In this document: positions 1-7,444 of the stretch, piece by piece | How the letters are laid out: every line of letters starts with the position of its first letter | Position numbering within the stretch: the stretch's first letter is position 1 | Source of the DNA: Bradyrhizobium glycinis | GTDB taxonomy: Bacteria; Pseudomonadota; Alphaproteobacteria; Rhizobiales; Xanthobacteraceae | DNA length: 64,000 nt | Direction: 5' to 3' | Assembly (NCBI RefSeq): GCF_016031655.1 | Contig: NZ_JACCHQ010000011.1 | Coordinates: forward strand, 1-64,000 | Translations under genes and position numbers: made by a program | The notes under the pieces: model-generated | Seen by the model: only the letters and a program-made list of their open reading frames with translations | Databases searched by the model: none | What the model was told of the DNA's origin: nothing

Positions 1-1988
1 ATCGGCGGCGTCTGTAAACCTGCCGCAGACAGCCGTTCCGCTGCTGCGATCTGGTCCCGCAGCGAGAGTTCGCACTTGGCGTAGACGGGCGCTCGCTTCC
101 CATTCACCACCCAATAGCCATCCCCGGCGGACGGGTTGCGGACCGCCACGTAGTCGCATTCCTCGAACCGGTGCGGGATCTTGCGACGATTACGACGGTC
201 TTGCAGCCATTCGCCGAAGCTCGAGGCGGCTCGCGTCAAGACGTGCCCTACGGTAACCGCGTCGGGCTTTCCAAGCGCATCGAGCGCGTCGGCCATCTCC
301 GCATCCTCAGGAGCGCGAGAGCTGTCCACCATCTCCCAAAAGGCGCGCGTCTTGGGCGGAGGCGCCTTCGGATCAAAATCGGTCAGGTCGAGCGTTGCAA
401 GATGATGAGCCACGATCTCGGAGCCGCCGTGGCCGAACCAATTGTAGAGCTTATTCCAATAGTCCGGTCCAAAGTCGTCTTTGGTGCGTGCGGACCAGGC
501 CACGAAATGGCGGCGGTCATCGGCCGGCAGATGCATGGAGTCCTTGTTGTTGGTCGTTATGATGACGCCACAGACGTTGAGCACTGCGTGTTCCCGCAAA
601 TGTTTCTCGTCAACACGAAGCACGTCGGGCGGTGCCGCAGTGAGTGTTTTCATGTGCTCATAGAAGCCGTATCGATCCACTTCACCGAGATCGCGAGCTT
701 CGCTGATGCGTAGGATCACAGACTTGACGAATCCGTTGAAGCGCCCGAGCATTTGTACTGGCGAGACCTCGGTGAAATTCCATGGCCCGATGGCCTGTTT
801 CACAGGCTCAAGCATGGTATCTTTGCCGATGCCCTGAGGGCCTCCAAGGACGAGCGCGTGATTGATCTTCTGTTCGGGACGCTGCACCCGATGAGCGAGC
901 CATTTGATGATGTGGGCGGCATCGGTCTCGAAAATGCGCGCAATGTGTGCGGTCCAAAGCGATGCGTCGCCGGCTACCGGTTTGATCACAGGCGCACGGT
1001 ATAAGTTGAACACGCTGCACCCCTGACGATCGATCCAACCGCCGTCGGCAATCAGTTTGTCGGCAATGACCATGGGGCGCCCGGGTGCCCAAGTCATTTG
1101 CTCAACGGCGCGGTGCTTCGCGAGCCACGTAGAAGCTTGAATCGGCTTCTCCCGCATTGGCACGGTGACCGGCCCGATTTTGGAATTAACGCTGGTCGAT
1201 GGCCACATTTCCCGCGTTGGCGTGAAGATATAGGCGCCGGCGGGCAGGCACGCGTAGAAGTCTTCCAACGCGACTGCCTGTTGCGCTGTCAGATTGGGAT
1301 GGCCAGGGAGGGGGAGCGGGCACGGTATGGCTTTTTGGGCCTCGTAGCGGGCCATCATGATTTCGTTCTCAATGCGTAAGCGGTCGCGAATGGACAAGGC
1401 CGCTAAATCGGAGTCGGTCAGCCTCAGTAGGCCCTTGGCCCGCATCGCGGCCAGCGCGGCGGGATTCGTAACGCCTGCTGCTATCTCCAACTGCTCGATT
1501 TCTGCAGAGTCGAGTTCGTAGAAAAGGCGGTGGAGCTGCTTGATTGCTTCCACCTCATCGGAGGCGCCTTCGTCGCCATCCGGCAGGAGCACCCACAACC
1601 CGCCTTCGTCGTCTTCCTCGTGAGATAGTGAAGCCAACGCACGAAGGACCAGAACGTCTTTGCCATCCTCATACGGGCGATCCGCTTCGGTCCACAGCGC
1701 CTCCAGGTCTTCGGGATCGCCCCATTCAGCCAGTACGGGCGCAAGCCACTCCTCGGCGAATTCATAGTCGCCATGGACCAGCCTTCGAATGTCCCAAACA
1801 AAATGCCGGATGGGGAAAACGGGAGGATGCTTTTCGCAATAGAACAGCCATGAGGCCACGAGATTGCGCGGGATCGCCACCACCAGAGCATCTTGCAACG
1901 TAGCTGGCATCGCATATGCGTGCCCCTGTTCGTATTGGAAAAGGCGCTCATGCGCGCGCGCCCATTGTTCGACGTTCTCAACTCTCAC
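1..1988 (-). CDS. Phage-type primase/helicase (DUF5906, D5/NrS-1-like), C-terminus cut by window edge
   Basis: The reading frame is open from a GTG at 1988 to the left edge, about 662 residues with no stop. An in-frame TAG lies just upstream and AGGAG precedes the GTG by about 9 bases, which fixes this start. The C-terminal half reads as a superfamily 3 helicase of the DUF5906 type: a Walker A motif GGPQGIGKDT at about residues 382-391 (bases 816-845), then a sensor-like stretch VIITTNNKDS followed by DDRRHFVAW near residues 475-495. In such proteins this domain unwinds DNA for replication of a phage or integrative element. The N-terminal 330 residues show no catalytic primase motif I can name, so the primase part is inferred from family architecture. 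It is the outermost visible gene of the element, and its C-terminus lies outside the window. Confidence 0.85.
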   Translation of the reverse strand, partial: MRVENVEQWARAHERLFQYEQGHAYAMPATLQDALVVAIPRNLVASWLFYCEKHPPVFPIRHFVWDIRRLVHGDYEFAEEWLAPVLAEWGDPEDLEALWTEADRPYEDGKDVLVLRALASLSHEEDDEGGLWVLLPDGDEGASDEVEAIKQLHRLFYELDSAEIEQLEIAAGVTNPAALAAMRAKGLLRLTDSDLAALSIRDRLRIENEIMMARYEAQKAIPCPLPLPGHPNLTAQQAVALEDFYACLPAGAYIFTPTREMWPSTSVNSKIGPVTVPMREKPIQASTWLAKHRAVEQMTWAPGRPMVIADKLIADGGWIDRQGCSVFNLYRAPVIKPVAGDASLWTAHIARIFETDAAHIIKWLAHRVQRPEQKINHALVLGGPQGIGKDTMLEPVKQAIGPWNFTEVSPVQMLGRFNGFVKSVILRISEARDLGEVDRYGFYEHMKTLTAAPPDVLRVDEKHLREHAVLNVCGVIITTNNKDSMHLPADDRRHFVAWSARTKDDFGPDYWNKLYNWFGHGGSEIVAHHLATLDLTDFDPKAPPPKTRAFWEMVDSSRAPEDAEMADALDALGKPDAVTVGHVLTRAASSFGEWLQDRRNRRKIPHRFEECDYVAVRNPSAGDGYWVVNGKRAPVYAKCELSLRDQIAAAERLSAAGLQTPP

Positions 1989-2102
1989 TGTCGGGTACTC
2001 CTACTTTGCGGAGCCCCGAACCAACATCTGATTGCAAAAGTCGCGGAACGTGCTAGGTAAAGGCCGCCAAGCAATTTACCGAAGACGTCTGCGGCCCTGC
2101 GA

Positions 2103-2726
2103 TCAGTCCTGATCCGGGGCCGTTTCGTTTGTTGCCAGTTCCTCGAATACGATTCTGTTGAAGCGGACGATGCGTTCGATCGCTGCTTCCGCTGGCGAGC
2201 GGTGTCCCGCTGGTTCAAAAATGAATATTGCCGAGTTGTTGACCTGTGGGCGGTCCATCGTGATTGCAGCGCTACGATCGTCATTGAAGTCCACCACCAC
2301 GTTGGCGCGAACTCCATCTTCCCAGCCGCTGAAAGCGCCGCTTCGCATACTTCCGACAATGCCGTCGAGCGCCCGCCCTAAGTCATCGAATTTAATTCCC
2401 AATCCTTCTACAAATTGAAACGCGGCACGCGCGTTGTCTTTAGGAGACAATTTCGTTCGCAGCGGATTGTAGGTGGCTTGAGCAAGTTTGAAACGCCGGA
2501 TGCGCTTCACGTTCGAGACACGGGACTCACCTCGGCCCGGATCGAAGGCGAAGCCGAGAAGCGTGTTGATCCGATCGGAGTCGGTCATCGTCACGCCGCC
2601 ATACCGGCCGGGTTCGCCCTTCGATACCAACTTACCGGATTGCAGATCCCGGAAACGATCTGCGGCCGTCCCTGGTGGAATGGACGTCAGCTTTGAAACT
2701 GTTGCCTTGAGCAGATTTGCCTTCAT
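2103..2726 (-). CDS. Hypothetical protein of the integrated element, promoter carries a repressor-like palindrome
   Basis: A 207-residue soluble protein that I do not recognise. The N-terminus is basic and polar (MKANLLKATVSKL), the middle has an arginine-rich stretch, and the C-terminal half is hydrophobic and acidic with no transmembrane segment. The ribosome binding site before the ATG at 2726 is weak. The gene lies 114 bases upstream of the primase-helicase on the same strand, so it may be an early gene read with replication. A degenerate copy of the element-wide palindrome sits at 2751-2765, just upstream of the start, which suggests control by the local repressor. Confidence 0.7.
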   Translation of the reverse strand: MKANLLKATVSKLTSIPPGTAADRFRDLQSGKLVSKGEPGRYGGVTMTDSDRINTLLGFAFDPGRGESRVSNVKRIRRFKLAQATYNPLRTKLSPKDNARAAFQFVEGLGIKFDDLGRALDGIVGSMRSGAFSGWEDGVRANVVVDFNDDRSAAITMDRPQVNNSAIFIFEPAGHRSPAEAAIERIVRFNRIVFEELATNETAPDQD

Positions 2727-2750
2727 GGCAACAGAAGGTAGCAGGTTAAA

Positions 2751-2765
2751 TGTTGAAAGTCAATG
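2751..2765. promoter_or_regulatory. Degenerate copy of the element operator palindrome
   Basis: TGTTGAAAGTCAATG matches the perfect palindrome TGTTGACAATCAACA at 3539 in both half-sites except two terminal bases of the right half. It sits 25 bases upstream of the leftward start at 2726, where an operator would act. The match is direct; the function is inferred. Confidence 0.5.
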
Positions 2766-2774
2766 TTTAGAAGA

Positions 2775-3107
2775 TTAATGCCAAAGCCGGCGAGTGATGT
2801 TCAGGAAGCCAGCCAGAGGCACGCCTATCAAAATGCCAGCCATGCCGTATGCAAGCCCGAACAGCGTCGCTGTCCATGGTCCAGTGCTTGTGGCGATGCC
2901 ATAGGCTGCCCCGAGAGTGCCAAGCGTCCCGGCGACTACGAACATATTGCGGTCATTGCGGGCCTCGACGTTGTGGGTGGGCGGCCTGCGACCCAGCTTA
3001 GGCGGCCCAGCCAAGTGCTTTGAACCACAGCTCGGGCACGCGGTCGCATTGAGTGAAACCGCATTCCCGCAGTCGTAGCAATCGACAAGTTTCCGGATCT
3101 GACCCAT
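2775..3107 (-). CDS. Zinc-ribbon membrane protein
   Basis: A 110-residue protein with an N-terminal treble-clef or zinc-ribbon domain: CYDCGN at residues 10-15 and CPSCGS about 12 residues later give a four-cysteine metal site. Two hydrophobic segments follow (about residues 53-70 and 78-99), so the ribbon is probably tethered to the inner membrane on the cytoplasmic side. Proteins of this layout are common as uncharacterised small membrane proteins in bacteria and prophages. It sits between the XRE regulator and the 207-residue unknown, on the same strand. I cannot assign a role beyond zinc binding and membrane location. Confidence 0.7.
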   Translation of the reverse strand: MGQIRKLVDCYDCGNAVSLNATACPSCGSKHLAGPPKLGRRPPTHNVEARNDRNMFVVAGTLGTLGAAYGIATSTGPWTATLFGLAYGMAGILIGVPLAGFLNITRRLWH

Positions 3108-3238
3108 AGCCTTGTACCGTAGGGCGTCACGCTCCCGGTGTCTATTCCCTGTCCTTCGAGCGCGACGCTTTCAAACCCATCTCAATCAGCTGCCTGATGG
3201 CGTCCGAGGCATTGGGAATCGGCCGCTGTTTGGCGCGC

Positions 3239-3520
3239 CTACGTCTGAACAGCCGGTAAACTTCCCCGAATCCCCGCGCCTTGAGCGTTGGGTGGTAGGA
3301 AGGTTATGCCGGCTCCACTTAGTGCCCGGCCGATTTTTTCAATCGCTTCGTCGCGCGCAGCTGATCGCCACTGCAAACTAGATTCGATGCGCGGTTCGCC
3401 GTCTATCTTCTCGATCTCTTGGACGGTTGAAATTCCGACGCCAGCAGATTTCGCCAGATCGGCGGCCGTCCATCTGAGAAAAGCCCTTGCCGCTCGGATT
3501 TGTGCACCAGTGATACGCAT
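3239..3520 (-). CDS. XRE-family helix-turn-helix repressor of the element
   Basis: A 93-residue protein starting MRITGAQIRAARAFLRW. The helix-turn-helix follows in residues 12-40 (TAADLAKSAGVGISTVQEIEK), typical of Cro/C1-type regulators. I chose the ATG at 3520 because GGAG lies 6 bases before it; a longer TTG start at 3547 would lie inside the palindromic operator. A -35-like TTGACT and a -10-like TATGTT lie upstream on this strand, and the palindrome at 3539-3553 overlaps the -10 and start region, the arrangement of an autorepressor. The same palindrome recurs at other promoters of the element, so this is the best candidate for its master repressor. Binding has not been shown. Confidence 0.8.
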   Translation of the reverse strand: MRITGAQIRAARAFLRWTAADLAKSAGVGISTVQEIEKIDGEPRIESSLQWRSAARDEAIEKIGRALSGAGITFLPPNAQGAGIRGSLPAVQT

Positions 3521-3538
3521 TGTCGTCTCCGACATTGA

Positions 3539-3553
3539 TGTTGACAATCAACA
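3539..3553. promoter_or_regulatory. Perfect palindromic operator in the XRE promoter
   Basis: TGTTGACAATCAACA is a perfect inverted repeat with 6-base arms and a 3-base centre. It overlaps the -10 region and start of the XRE regulator. The identical 15 bases occur in reverse orientation at 9553-9567. Confidence 0.7.
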
Positions 3554-3611
3554 TAGAAAACAAGGGCGGCAATAGTCAACGAAAATCATTGACTATTAGA
3601 ATCGAATCCTT
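3548..3611. promoter_or_regulatory. Divergent promoter pair with inverted -35 elements
   Basis: AATAGTCAA (3571-3579) and TTGACTATT (3589-3597) form a perfect 9-base inverted repeat with a 9-base spacer. Each arm carries a TTGACT -35 sequence pointing outward. Leftward, TATGTT follows at about 18 bases (XRE gene). Rightward, TATCCT follows at 16 bases (gene at 3652). The inverted repeat could itself also be a second protein site. Confidence 0.6.
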
Positions 3612-3651
3612 ATCCTCGACGACATCGCCAAGCCAACGAGGAGTCCCCGCC

Positions 3652-4047
3652 ATGATCAATCCTTCCACCTTCAATCCTGCCCGCAGCACGCACATCTACA
3701 CCCTCCCGGGTGCTTACTTTCCCGGCGCAGGCGCCTTCATGGAATTCGCGCTCGAGCGCCGCCAATATGAGGCGGCCGTACAGACGTTCGCCAAAGAGGC
3801 GAGTCCGGCCGGCATCGCTGCATCGATCGCGGCGGCTCGCCGATCCGGCTTCAAGATGAGCAGGGCCGAAGCCCGCGAAGCTGCCGCCGTCGGACTGCGC
3901 GAGAGCCTTTTGGCGCTCGGCTATGACGAAGAGGAGATCCAGTGGCATGCGGCCCGCCGCGGCCGCCGTGATCGCCAATTCTACTTCACGGACCTGCGCA
4001 CGGTAGCCGCGCATTGGGATGAACTGAGGAAGCGCGGGACGCATTAG
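3652..4047 (+). CDS. Hypothetical protein, divergent from the XRE regulator
   Basis: A 131-residue protein starting MINPSTFNPARS, unrecognised. The ATG at 3652 is preceded by GAGGAG at good distance, so an upstream extension to 3520 in the same frame is not needed. The middle is alanine- and arginine-rich and helical, with a region resembling a short regulatory or scaffold helix bundle. The C-terminal part is basic (RRGRRDR). There is no signal peptide or membrane segment. Its position opposite the repressor, reading away from it, is where phages often keep Cro-like or early genes, but no helix-turn-helix is evident. Its stop overlaps the convergent gene at 4044 by four bases. Confidence 0.65.
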   Translation: MINPSTFNPARSTHIYTLPGAYFPGAGAFMEFALERRQYEAAVQTFAKEASPAGIAASIAAARRSGFKMSRAEAREAAAVGLRESLLALGYDEEEIQWHAARRGRRDRQFYFTDLRTVAAHWDELRKRGTH

Positions 4048-4463
4048 GGCTTCTTGCGGGGCGGCCCGGCTCCTCGCTTGGCCGCCTTTCGCGCTTCGTA
4101 TCTGGCTTCCCATTCATCCTCTCTACGCTGCTCCTCCCGACGCCGCAGCGCTTCGCGTGCCTCCTCAAGGGCAGCATGGGACAGTTCGACGGCGGAAAGA
4201 TCACCGGCAGACGGCTTTGCACCTAACCGGCCCGTGAATATCCTATCGAGCGGGTTCGCCTGTTGCTCGGAAAGATCGGTGAACGCAGCATCGAGCTGCA
4301 ATCGGTCCCAGATCAGGCGTGAGAATACCCGCTTCGGGCCGGGCATCCAGCCGGCCTGCACCATCCGGTCAAACGTGGTGGTGCTCACGCCAACGTAGCG
4401 CGCAGCTTCATCACGCGACATGCCCCTTGGAGGGTAGGCAATCTGATCGGGCCAGAGCGTCAT
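4044..4463 (-). CDS. AlpA/MerR-like helix-turn-helix protein
   Basis: A 139-residue protein. Residues 13-45 (GMSRDEAARYVGVSTTTFDRMV) form a winged-helix-type DNA-binding segment like those of phage AlpA and excisionase proteins, followed by a proline-glycine turn (MPGPKR). The C-terminal half is a long, highly charged helix rich in Glu and Arg that could be a coiled coil. Members of this group bind attachment sites or activate phage promoters, so an excisionase or control role is possible. A half-site of the element operator lies upstream at 4497-4506. The gene is convergent with the preceding 131-residue unknown. Confidence 0.65.
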   Translation of the reverse strand: MTLWPDQIAYPPRGMSRDEAARYVGVSTTTFDRMVQAGWMPGPKRVFSRLIWDRLQLDAAFTDLSEQQANPLDRIFTGRLGAKPSAGDLSAVELSHAALEEAREALRRREEQRREDEWEARYEARKAAKRGAGPPRKKP

Positions 4464-4496
4464 AACCGCGCGAATAGCATGGCCGCGGGCGGTCTA

Positions 4497-4506
4497 TGTT
4501 GACAAT
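4497..4506. promoter_or_regulatory. Half-site of the element operator
   Basis: TGTTGACAAT reproduces the left two thirds of the 15-base palindrome, but the right arm is lost (TTTCCA). It lies between the divergent genes at 4463 and 4591 and contains a TTGACA that could serve as a -35 element. Functional status is uncertain. Confidence 0.35.
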
Positions 4507-4590
4507 TTCCAATAGGTGCTTGTTTTCACAGAAATTTATGGTTGCACCATGCAGGCAATTGCGTTTGAATGTCCCGATTGGGGGGAATTC

Positions 4591-5097
4591 ATGTTTATTC
4601 GCAATTGCACAGCGGCTGTTTTGGCCGTCGTTCTCGCTGGATGTCAGACGGCCGTACAAGCGCCGAACACCGCGAGCGGAAAGCCAGAGGTCACGATCCG
4701 CGCAACGACTGCCGCGATCAAAGCGCGGCTGCTGTCGCTCGCGCTCGACAAGCGATTCAACGTGACCAAAGACACCGAGTACCTATTGCAGATCGAAAAG
4801 CCGTCCGAGAACTTCGGTGCCACCCTCTTGCTCGGTTCGAGGTACGACGGCATCCCGGCAGAGCGGATCGTGTTCACATTTGCGCCGATCGGCGACTCGA
4901 CCCGCGTTGTCGCCGCCGGGATGTTCGTCACGAACCCGGGGTCGGCTTTCGAGCGCATCACTCCGGTCAATGGCGGTGAAGGCGCAATGCGAACACAGCA
5001 GACGCTTGATGAACTGAAGGTAAGCATGGAAACGCCCACACCGCCACCGGCCGCCCCAGTTGCCGCCGCTCGCAAGCCCGCAAAGCCGGCGAGTTAG
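4591..5097 (+). CDS. Small predicted lipoprotein
   Basis: A 168-residue protein starting MFIRNCTAAVLAVVLAGCQT. This is a lipoprotein signal with lipobox LAGC at residues 14-17, so the mature protein is expected to be acylated and exported. GGGGGAA lies 4 bases before the ATG at 4591, preferred over the upstream in-frame start at 4516. The mature part is mixed alpha/beta (VTIRATTAAIKARLLSLALDKR) and ends in a proline-alanine-rich tail. It may be a host-surface modifying or moron gene of the element, as lipoproteins encoded by prophages sometimes block superinfection. That role is inference; the fold is not recognised. Confidence 0.7.
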   Translation: MFIRNCTAAVLAVVLAGCQTAVQAPNTASGKPEVTIRATTAAIKARLLSLALDKRFNVTKDTEYLLQIEKPSENFGATLLLGSRYDGIPAERIVFTFAPIGDSTRVVAAGMFVTNPGSAFERITPVNGGEGAMRTQQTLDELKVSMETPTPPPAAPVAAARKPAKPAS

Positions 5098-5128
5098 GAC
5101 ATCTCCGCAGCTCGCCGTTCCACCGGCG

Positions 5129-6829
5129 TCAGCCCCGCACCTCGACCAACAGCGCCGAGCGCAGGCCGTCGGCGGCCGAATTGAAATACAGATTGACCGA
5201 CGTCGAAGCATTACCGCCGCCGAGCACGGTTGCGTAATGATTTCCCTCCGATAGTCGCTTCTTTGCGGTGCAGCCGAGAGGCCGAAGCGCGCCAGCTGTG
5301 CCGTCCGAAATCGCTGCCATGCCGGGTTCCGCCGTCGCGCCGTCAAAACCGACCGCAAAAAAGCCCGCCTGATTGGCTGTGCTGACATATCCTGAGCCGA
5401 CGAGGCTCGCGATCACCAGTTCGTCTGGCCAGGTCAAGAACGGAACGCGCATTTCGCTGTGCAACTCGACAAACGCGGCGTTTGTAGCCGCGCGCGTCGC
5501 CGTGTTGTTGGCGACTGCGCTTTTGCCGGATCGATTGAACCAGGATAGGACTAAAAAATCAGTCCAGGCCGGACCCGAGATCGGCTGGGCCATGCCGACC
5601 AGCGAACGCGTGTTGTCGCCACTCTTGATCTCGGTTCCTTTGTTGCCTGATGTTGTCGACGTGGCATGTGTCGTGGTCGATGCCTCGAGCGTCATCGTGC
5701 CGGCGCTCATATAGGCATAGATGTAATAGAGCATACCCGCGGTCAGCCCGGTGGCAGAGAGGGAAACGCCTGCGTCTGGGACGGCGTAGGTCGCGCCCGC
5801 GATCGTGAGCATATTCCCATTGAATGGCGACAGGATAAGGTTCGAACCCGATTTCGTCAGCTTGCATTGCCCATAGGTTTGGGGAATTCCGAGATTGCCG
5901 CGGGCCGTCGCCGCATCGGCCAAGTCCGAAAGATTGTTCGCGCTCGACAGATCACCGGCGCCGGGTTGGCCGACCACGTTGAAATTCCAATGGGCGAGCG
6001 TGCCGCTGCCGTTGGTCTTGTCGACGCTGATTGTCAACGTCGTGCCGCTGTAGGTCGCAAGCCCTTCCATCCAATTCGACGTATTTGCGGCCGAACTCGC
6101 CCGCACGCGCGCTCCGTTCTGGTAGGCGAAGCCCGACTGCGTGGTAAAGGCTTTCGAGCCCGTGCCTATAGTGAGTGACGTGGTCGACATGCCACCGTAG
6201 CCGGCGCCCGTTGCGCCCGTCGCGCCGGTGTCGCCCTTGCTCGCCAGCAGTTGCCAGTAGGTCGTATTAGGCGGGATGTGGTTGGTGTGGTCGAGCACGC
6301 ACACGTAGCTCGAACCACTGAGCGTCACCACGTCGCCGACAGCATAGCCGGTCGCGCCGCTCCATGCGCCCTTGAGTTGGAACGCCTTATAGATTCCGAG
6401 ATAGGACCACACGCCTCCCGACTTCACCCAGGTATTGCCCGTGGTCGGCTGGAACGCATATTGGCCCTCATTGCCAAGCGACGGGTCGGGCTCTGCGAGC
6501 GACGAACCGACGAAGACGAAAAAGCCGGATGTATTGAGCGCGGCGACGAGTTGGTTCACGTCCGCCATCGCCTGCGCGCCGGCAAATCGCTGCGGCGACA
6601 CCTGCCAGATCTTGTAGGCGACCGCCGTTTGCGCACCGCCGCCCCACGGCGGAATGGTCAATGTTCCGGTGTCCACGACATCCGAAATGATCGACTGATA
6701 ATTGCCAATCTGCAGAATGTCGCCTGCACGCACATTGACGCCCGACCAGATCGTGCCGGTGCCTGTGACGGTCGTTCCGCCCGCCGAAACGGTTGCGGTG
6801 CCAGTGGAATAACTTACGAGTGCGGTCAT
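5129..6829 (-). CDS. Phage tail fibre-like protein with collagen-like motif
   Basis: A 566-residue protein from the ATG at 6829, whose first four bases overlap the stop of the preceding small gene. The N-terminal 100 residues (beginning MTALVSYSTGTATVSAGG) are small-residue and beta-rich, like tail attachment modules. Residues about 150-200 contain a carbohydrate-binding-like stretch (WSGATGYAVGDVVTLSGSS), followed by a short GDTGATGATGAG collagen-like run near residue 210, which commonly trimerises fibres. The remainder is beta-rich, with Gly, Ser and Thr repeats and alanine patches, and ends in a tip-like domain. It most likely recognises the host surface. It is the last gene of the leftward tail operon. 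Confidence 0.8.
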   Translation of the reverse strand: MTALVSYSTGTATVSAGGTTVTGTGTIWSGVNVRAGDILQIGNYQSIISDVVDTGTLTIPPWGGGAQTAVAYKIWQVSPQRFAGAQAMADVNQLVAALNTSGFFVFVGSSLAEPDPSLGNEGQYAFQPTTGNTWVKSGGVWSYLGIYKAFQLKGAWSGATGYAVGDVVTLSGSSYVCVLDHTNHIPPNTTYWQLLASKGDTGATGATGAGYGGMSTTSLTIGTGSKAFTTQSGFAYQNGARVRASSAANTSNWMEGLATYSGTTLTISVDKTNGSGTLAHWNFNVVGQPGAGDLSSANNLSDLADAATARGNLGIPQTYGQCKLTKSGSNLILSPFNGNMLTIAGATYAVPDAGVSLSATGLTAGMLYYIYAYMSAGTMTLEASTTTHATSTTSGNKGTEIKSGDNTRSLVGMAQPISGPAWTDFLVLSWFNRSGKSAVANNTATRAATNAAFVELHSEMRVPFLTWPDELVIASLVGSGYVSTANQAGFFAVGFDGATAEPGMAAISDGTAGALRPLGCTAKKRLSEGNHYATVLGGGNASTSVNLYFNSAADGLRSALLVEVRG

Positions 6830-6999
6830 TTCTTTTGTTTCCGTGCTTCGGCTATTGCGTTTGCTTCGTCGATTGGCAGCCAGGCTCCATCGATCTTTCG
6901 CCAGGCTTTGCCGCTCGAGTGTTGAAAGGCGAGCCAACCGCACGCGTGCGGCGGCGGAGCGGATAGATCGGGCGGAAGGTTGTGGAGTTCGACTTTCAT
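6826..6999 (-). CDS. Small hypothetical protein upstream of tail fibre
   Basis: A 57-residue protein starting MKVELHNLPPDLSAPPPH, with GAGGA placed 8 bases before the ATG. Its stop codon overlaps the ATG of the tail fibre gene (ATGA), so the two are probably translationally coupled. The sequence contains a WLAFQHSSGKAWRKIDGAW stretch and a basic C-terminus. It could be a fibre chaperone or assembly factor, as is common just before fibre genes, but there is no recognisable family. A longer in-frame version starting at 7125 is not favoured because it lacks a good ribosome binding site. Confidence 0.6.
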   Translation of the reverse strand: MKVELHNLPPDLSAPPPHACGWLAFQHSSGKAWRKIDGAWLPIDEANAIAEARKQKK

Positions 7000-7093
7000 T
7001 GCTTGGTCCTCGTTGTGATCGGATATCGAATGCTCAACGCGCGTCCGCGGTGGCACACCCGACGTGACCGAACCGGCGGGCGTCCCTGCCAGC

Positions 7094-7279
7094 TCAGCCG
7101 CCGGACTGCTGCAATTGATCGTCACCAGCTGCCGCAGTCACATTTGCCAAGTTGGCGGTCATCTCGACCGCTTCCGCTCGGCAAACTCTCAAAAACTCTG
7201 CGTATTCCGTATCTCCAACATGCTGCGCAAGCGCAGCGCGAAAAGCTTCCGTGTGATCCGCTCGATTTGGAGCGCTCAC
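7094..7279 (-). CDS. Small hypothetical protein of the tail operon
   Basis: A 61-residue acidic, helical protein starting MSAPNRADHTEAFRAALAQH from a GTG at 7279. The GTG overlaps the stop of a ten-codon reading frame (ATG at 7308, TGA at 7276). It has no signal, membrane segment or motif I recognise. It sits in the leftward tail operon and its composition is consistent with coding. The existence of this gene rather than a shadow is moderately supported. Confidence 0.45.
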   Translation of the reverse strand: MSAPNRADHTEAFRAALAQHVGDTEYAEFLRVCRAEAVEMTANLANVTAAAGDDQLQQSGG

Positions 7280-7300
7280 CGCAATGCGCGATTTTCAGGC

Positions 7301-7444
7301 TCACTCATCGGATCGCTCCGGCCAGCGCCAGCGGGTGAACTCGGCTTCTGCTTCGTCCGATTGGTCGAAGTCCGGATCAACCACGTCGCTCGCTATCTTT
7401 GGCGGCGCGATCGGATCGCTTTCGCGCTCGTGTCCTGGCGTCAT
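7301..7444 (-). CDS. Small acidic ORF coupled to the tape-measure-like gene
   Basis: A 47-residue frame starting MTPGHERESDPIAPPK and ending at TGA 7301. Its ATG (7442-7444) overlaps the stop of the tape-measure-like gene, forming ATGA, the same coupling used elsewhere in this operon. It is proline-rich then strongly acidic (VDPDFDQSDEAEAEF), ending in WRWPE. The position just after a tape measure gene would suit a tail assembly or tip accessory protein, but no family is recognised. Confidence 0.45.
   Translation of the reverse strand: MTPGHERESDPIAPPKIASDVVDPDFDQSDEAEAEFTRWRWPERSDE

Noticed and set aside
3539..3553. Reading the element palindrome as a LexA/SOS box
   Set aside because: It lacks the GTTC-N7-GTTC or GAAC pattern of alphaproteobacterial LexA sites.
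3520..3651. Longer start for the gene at 3652
   Set aside because: It would cross the operator and divergent promoters; GAGGAG supports the ATG at 3652.
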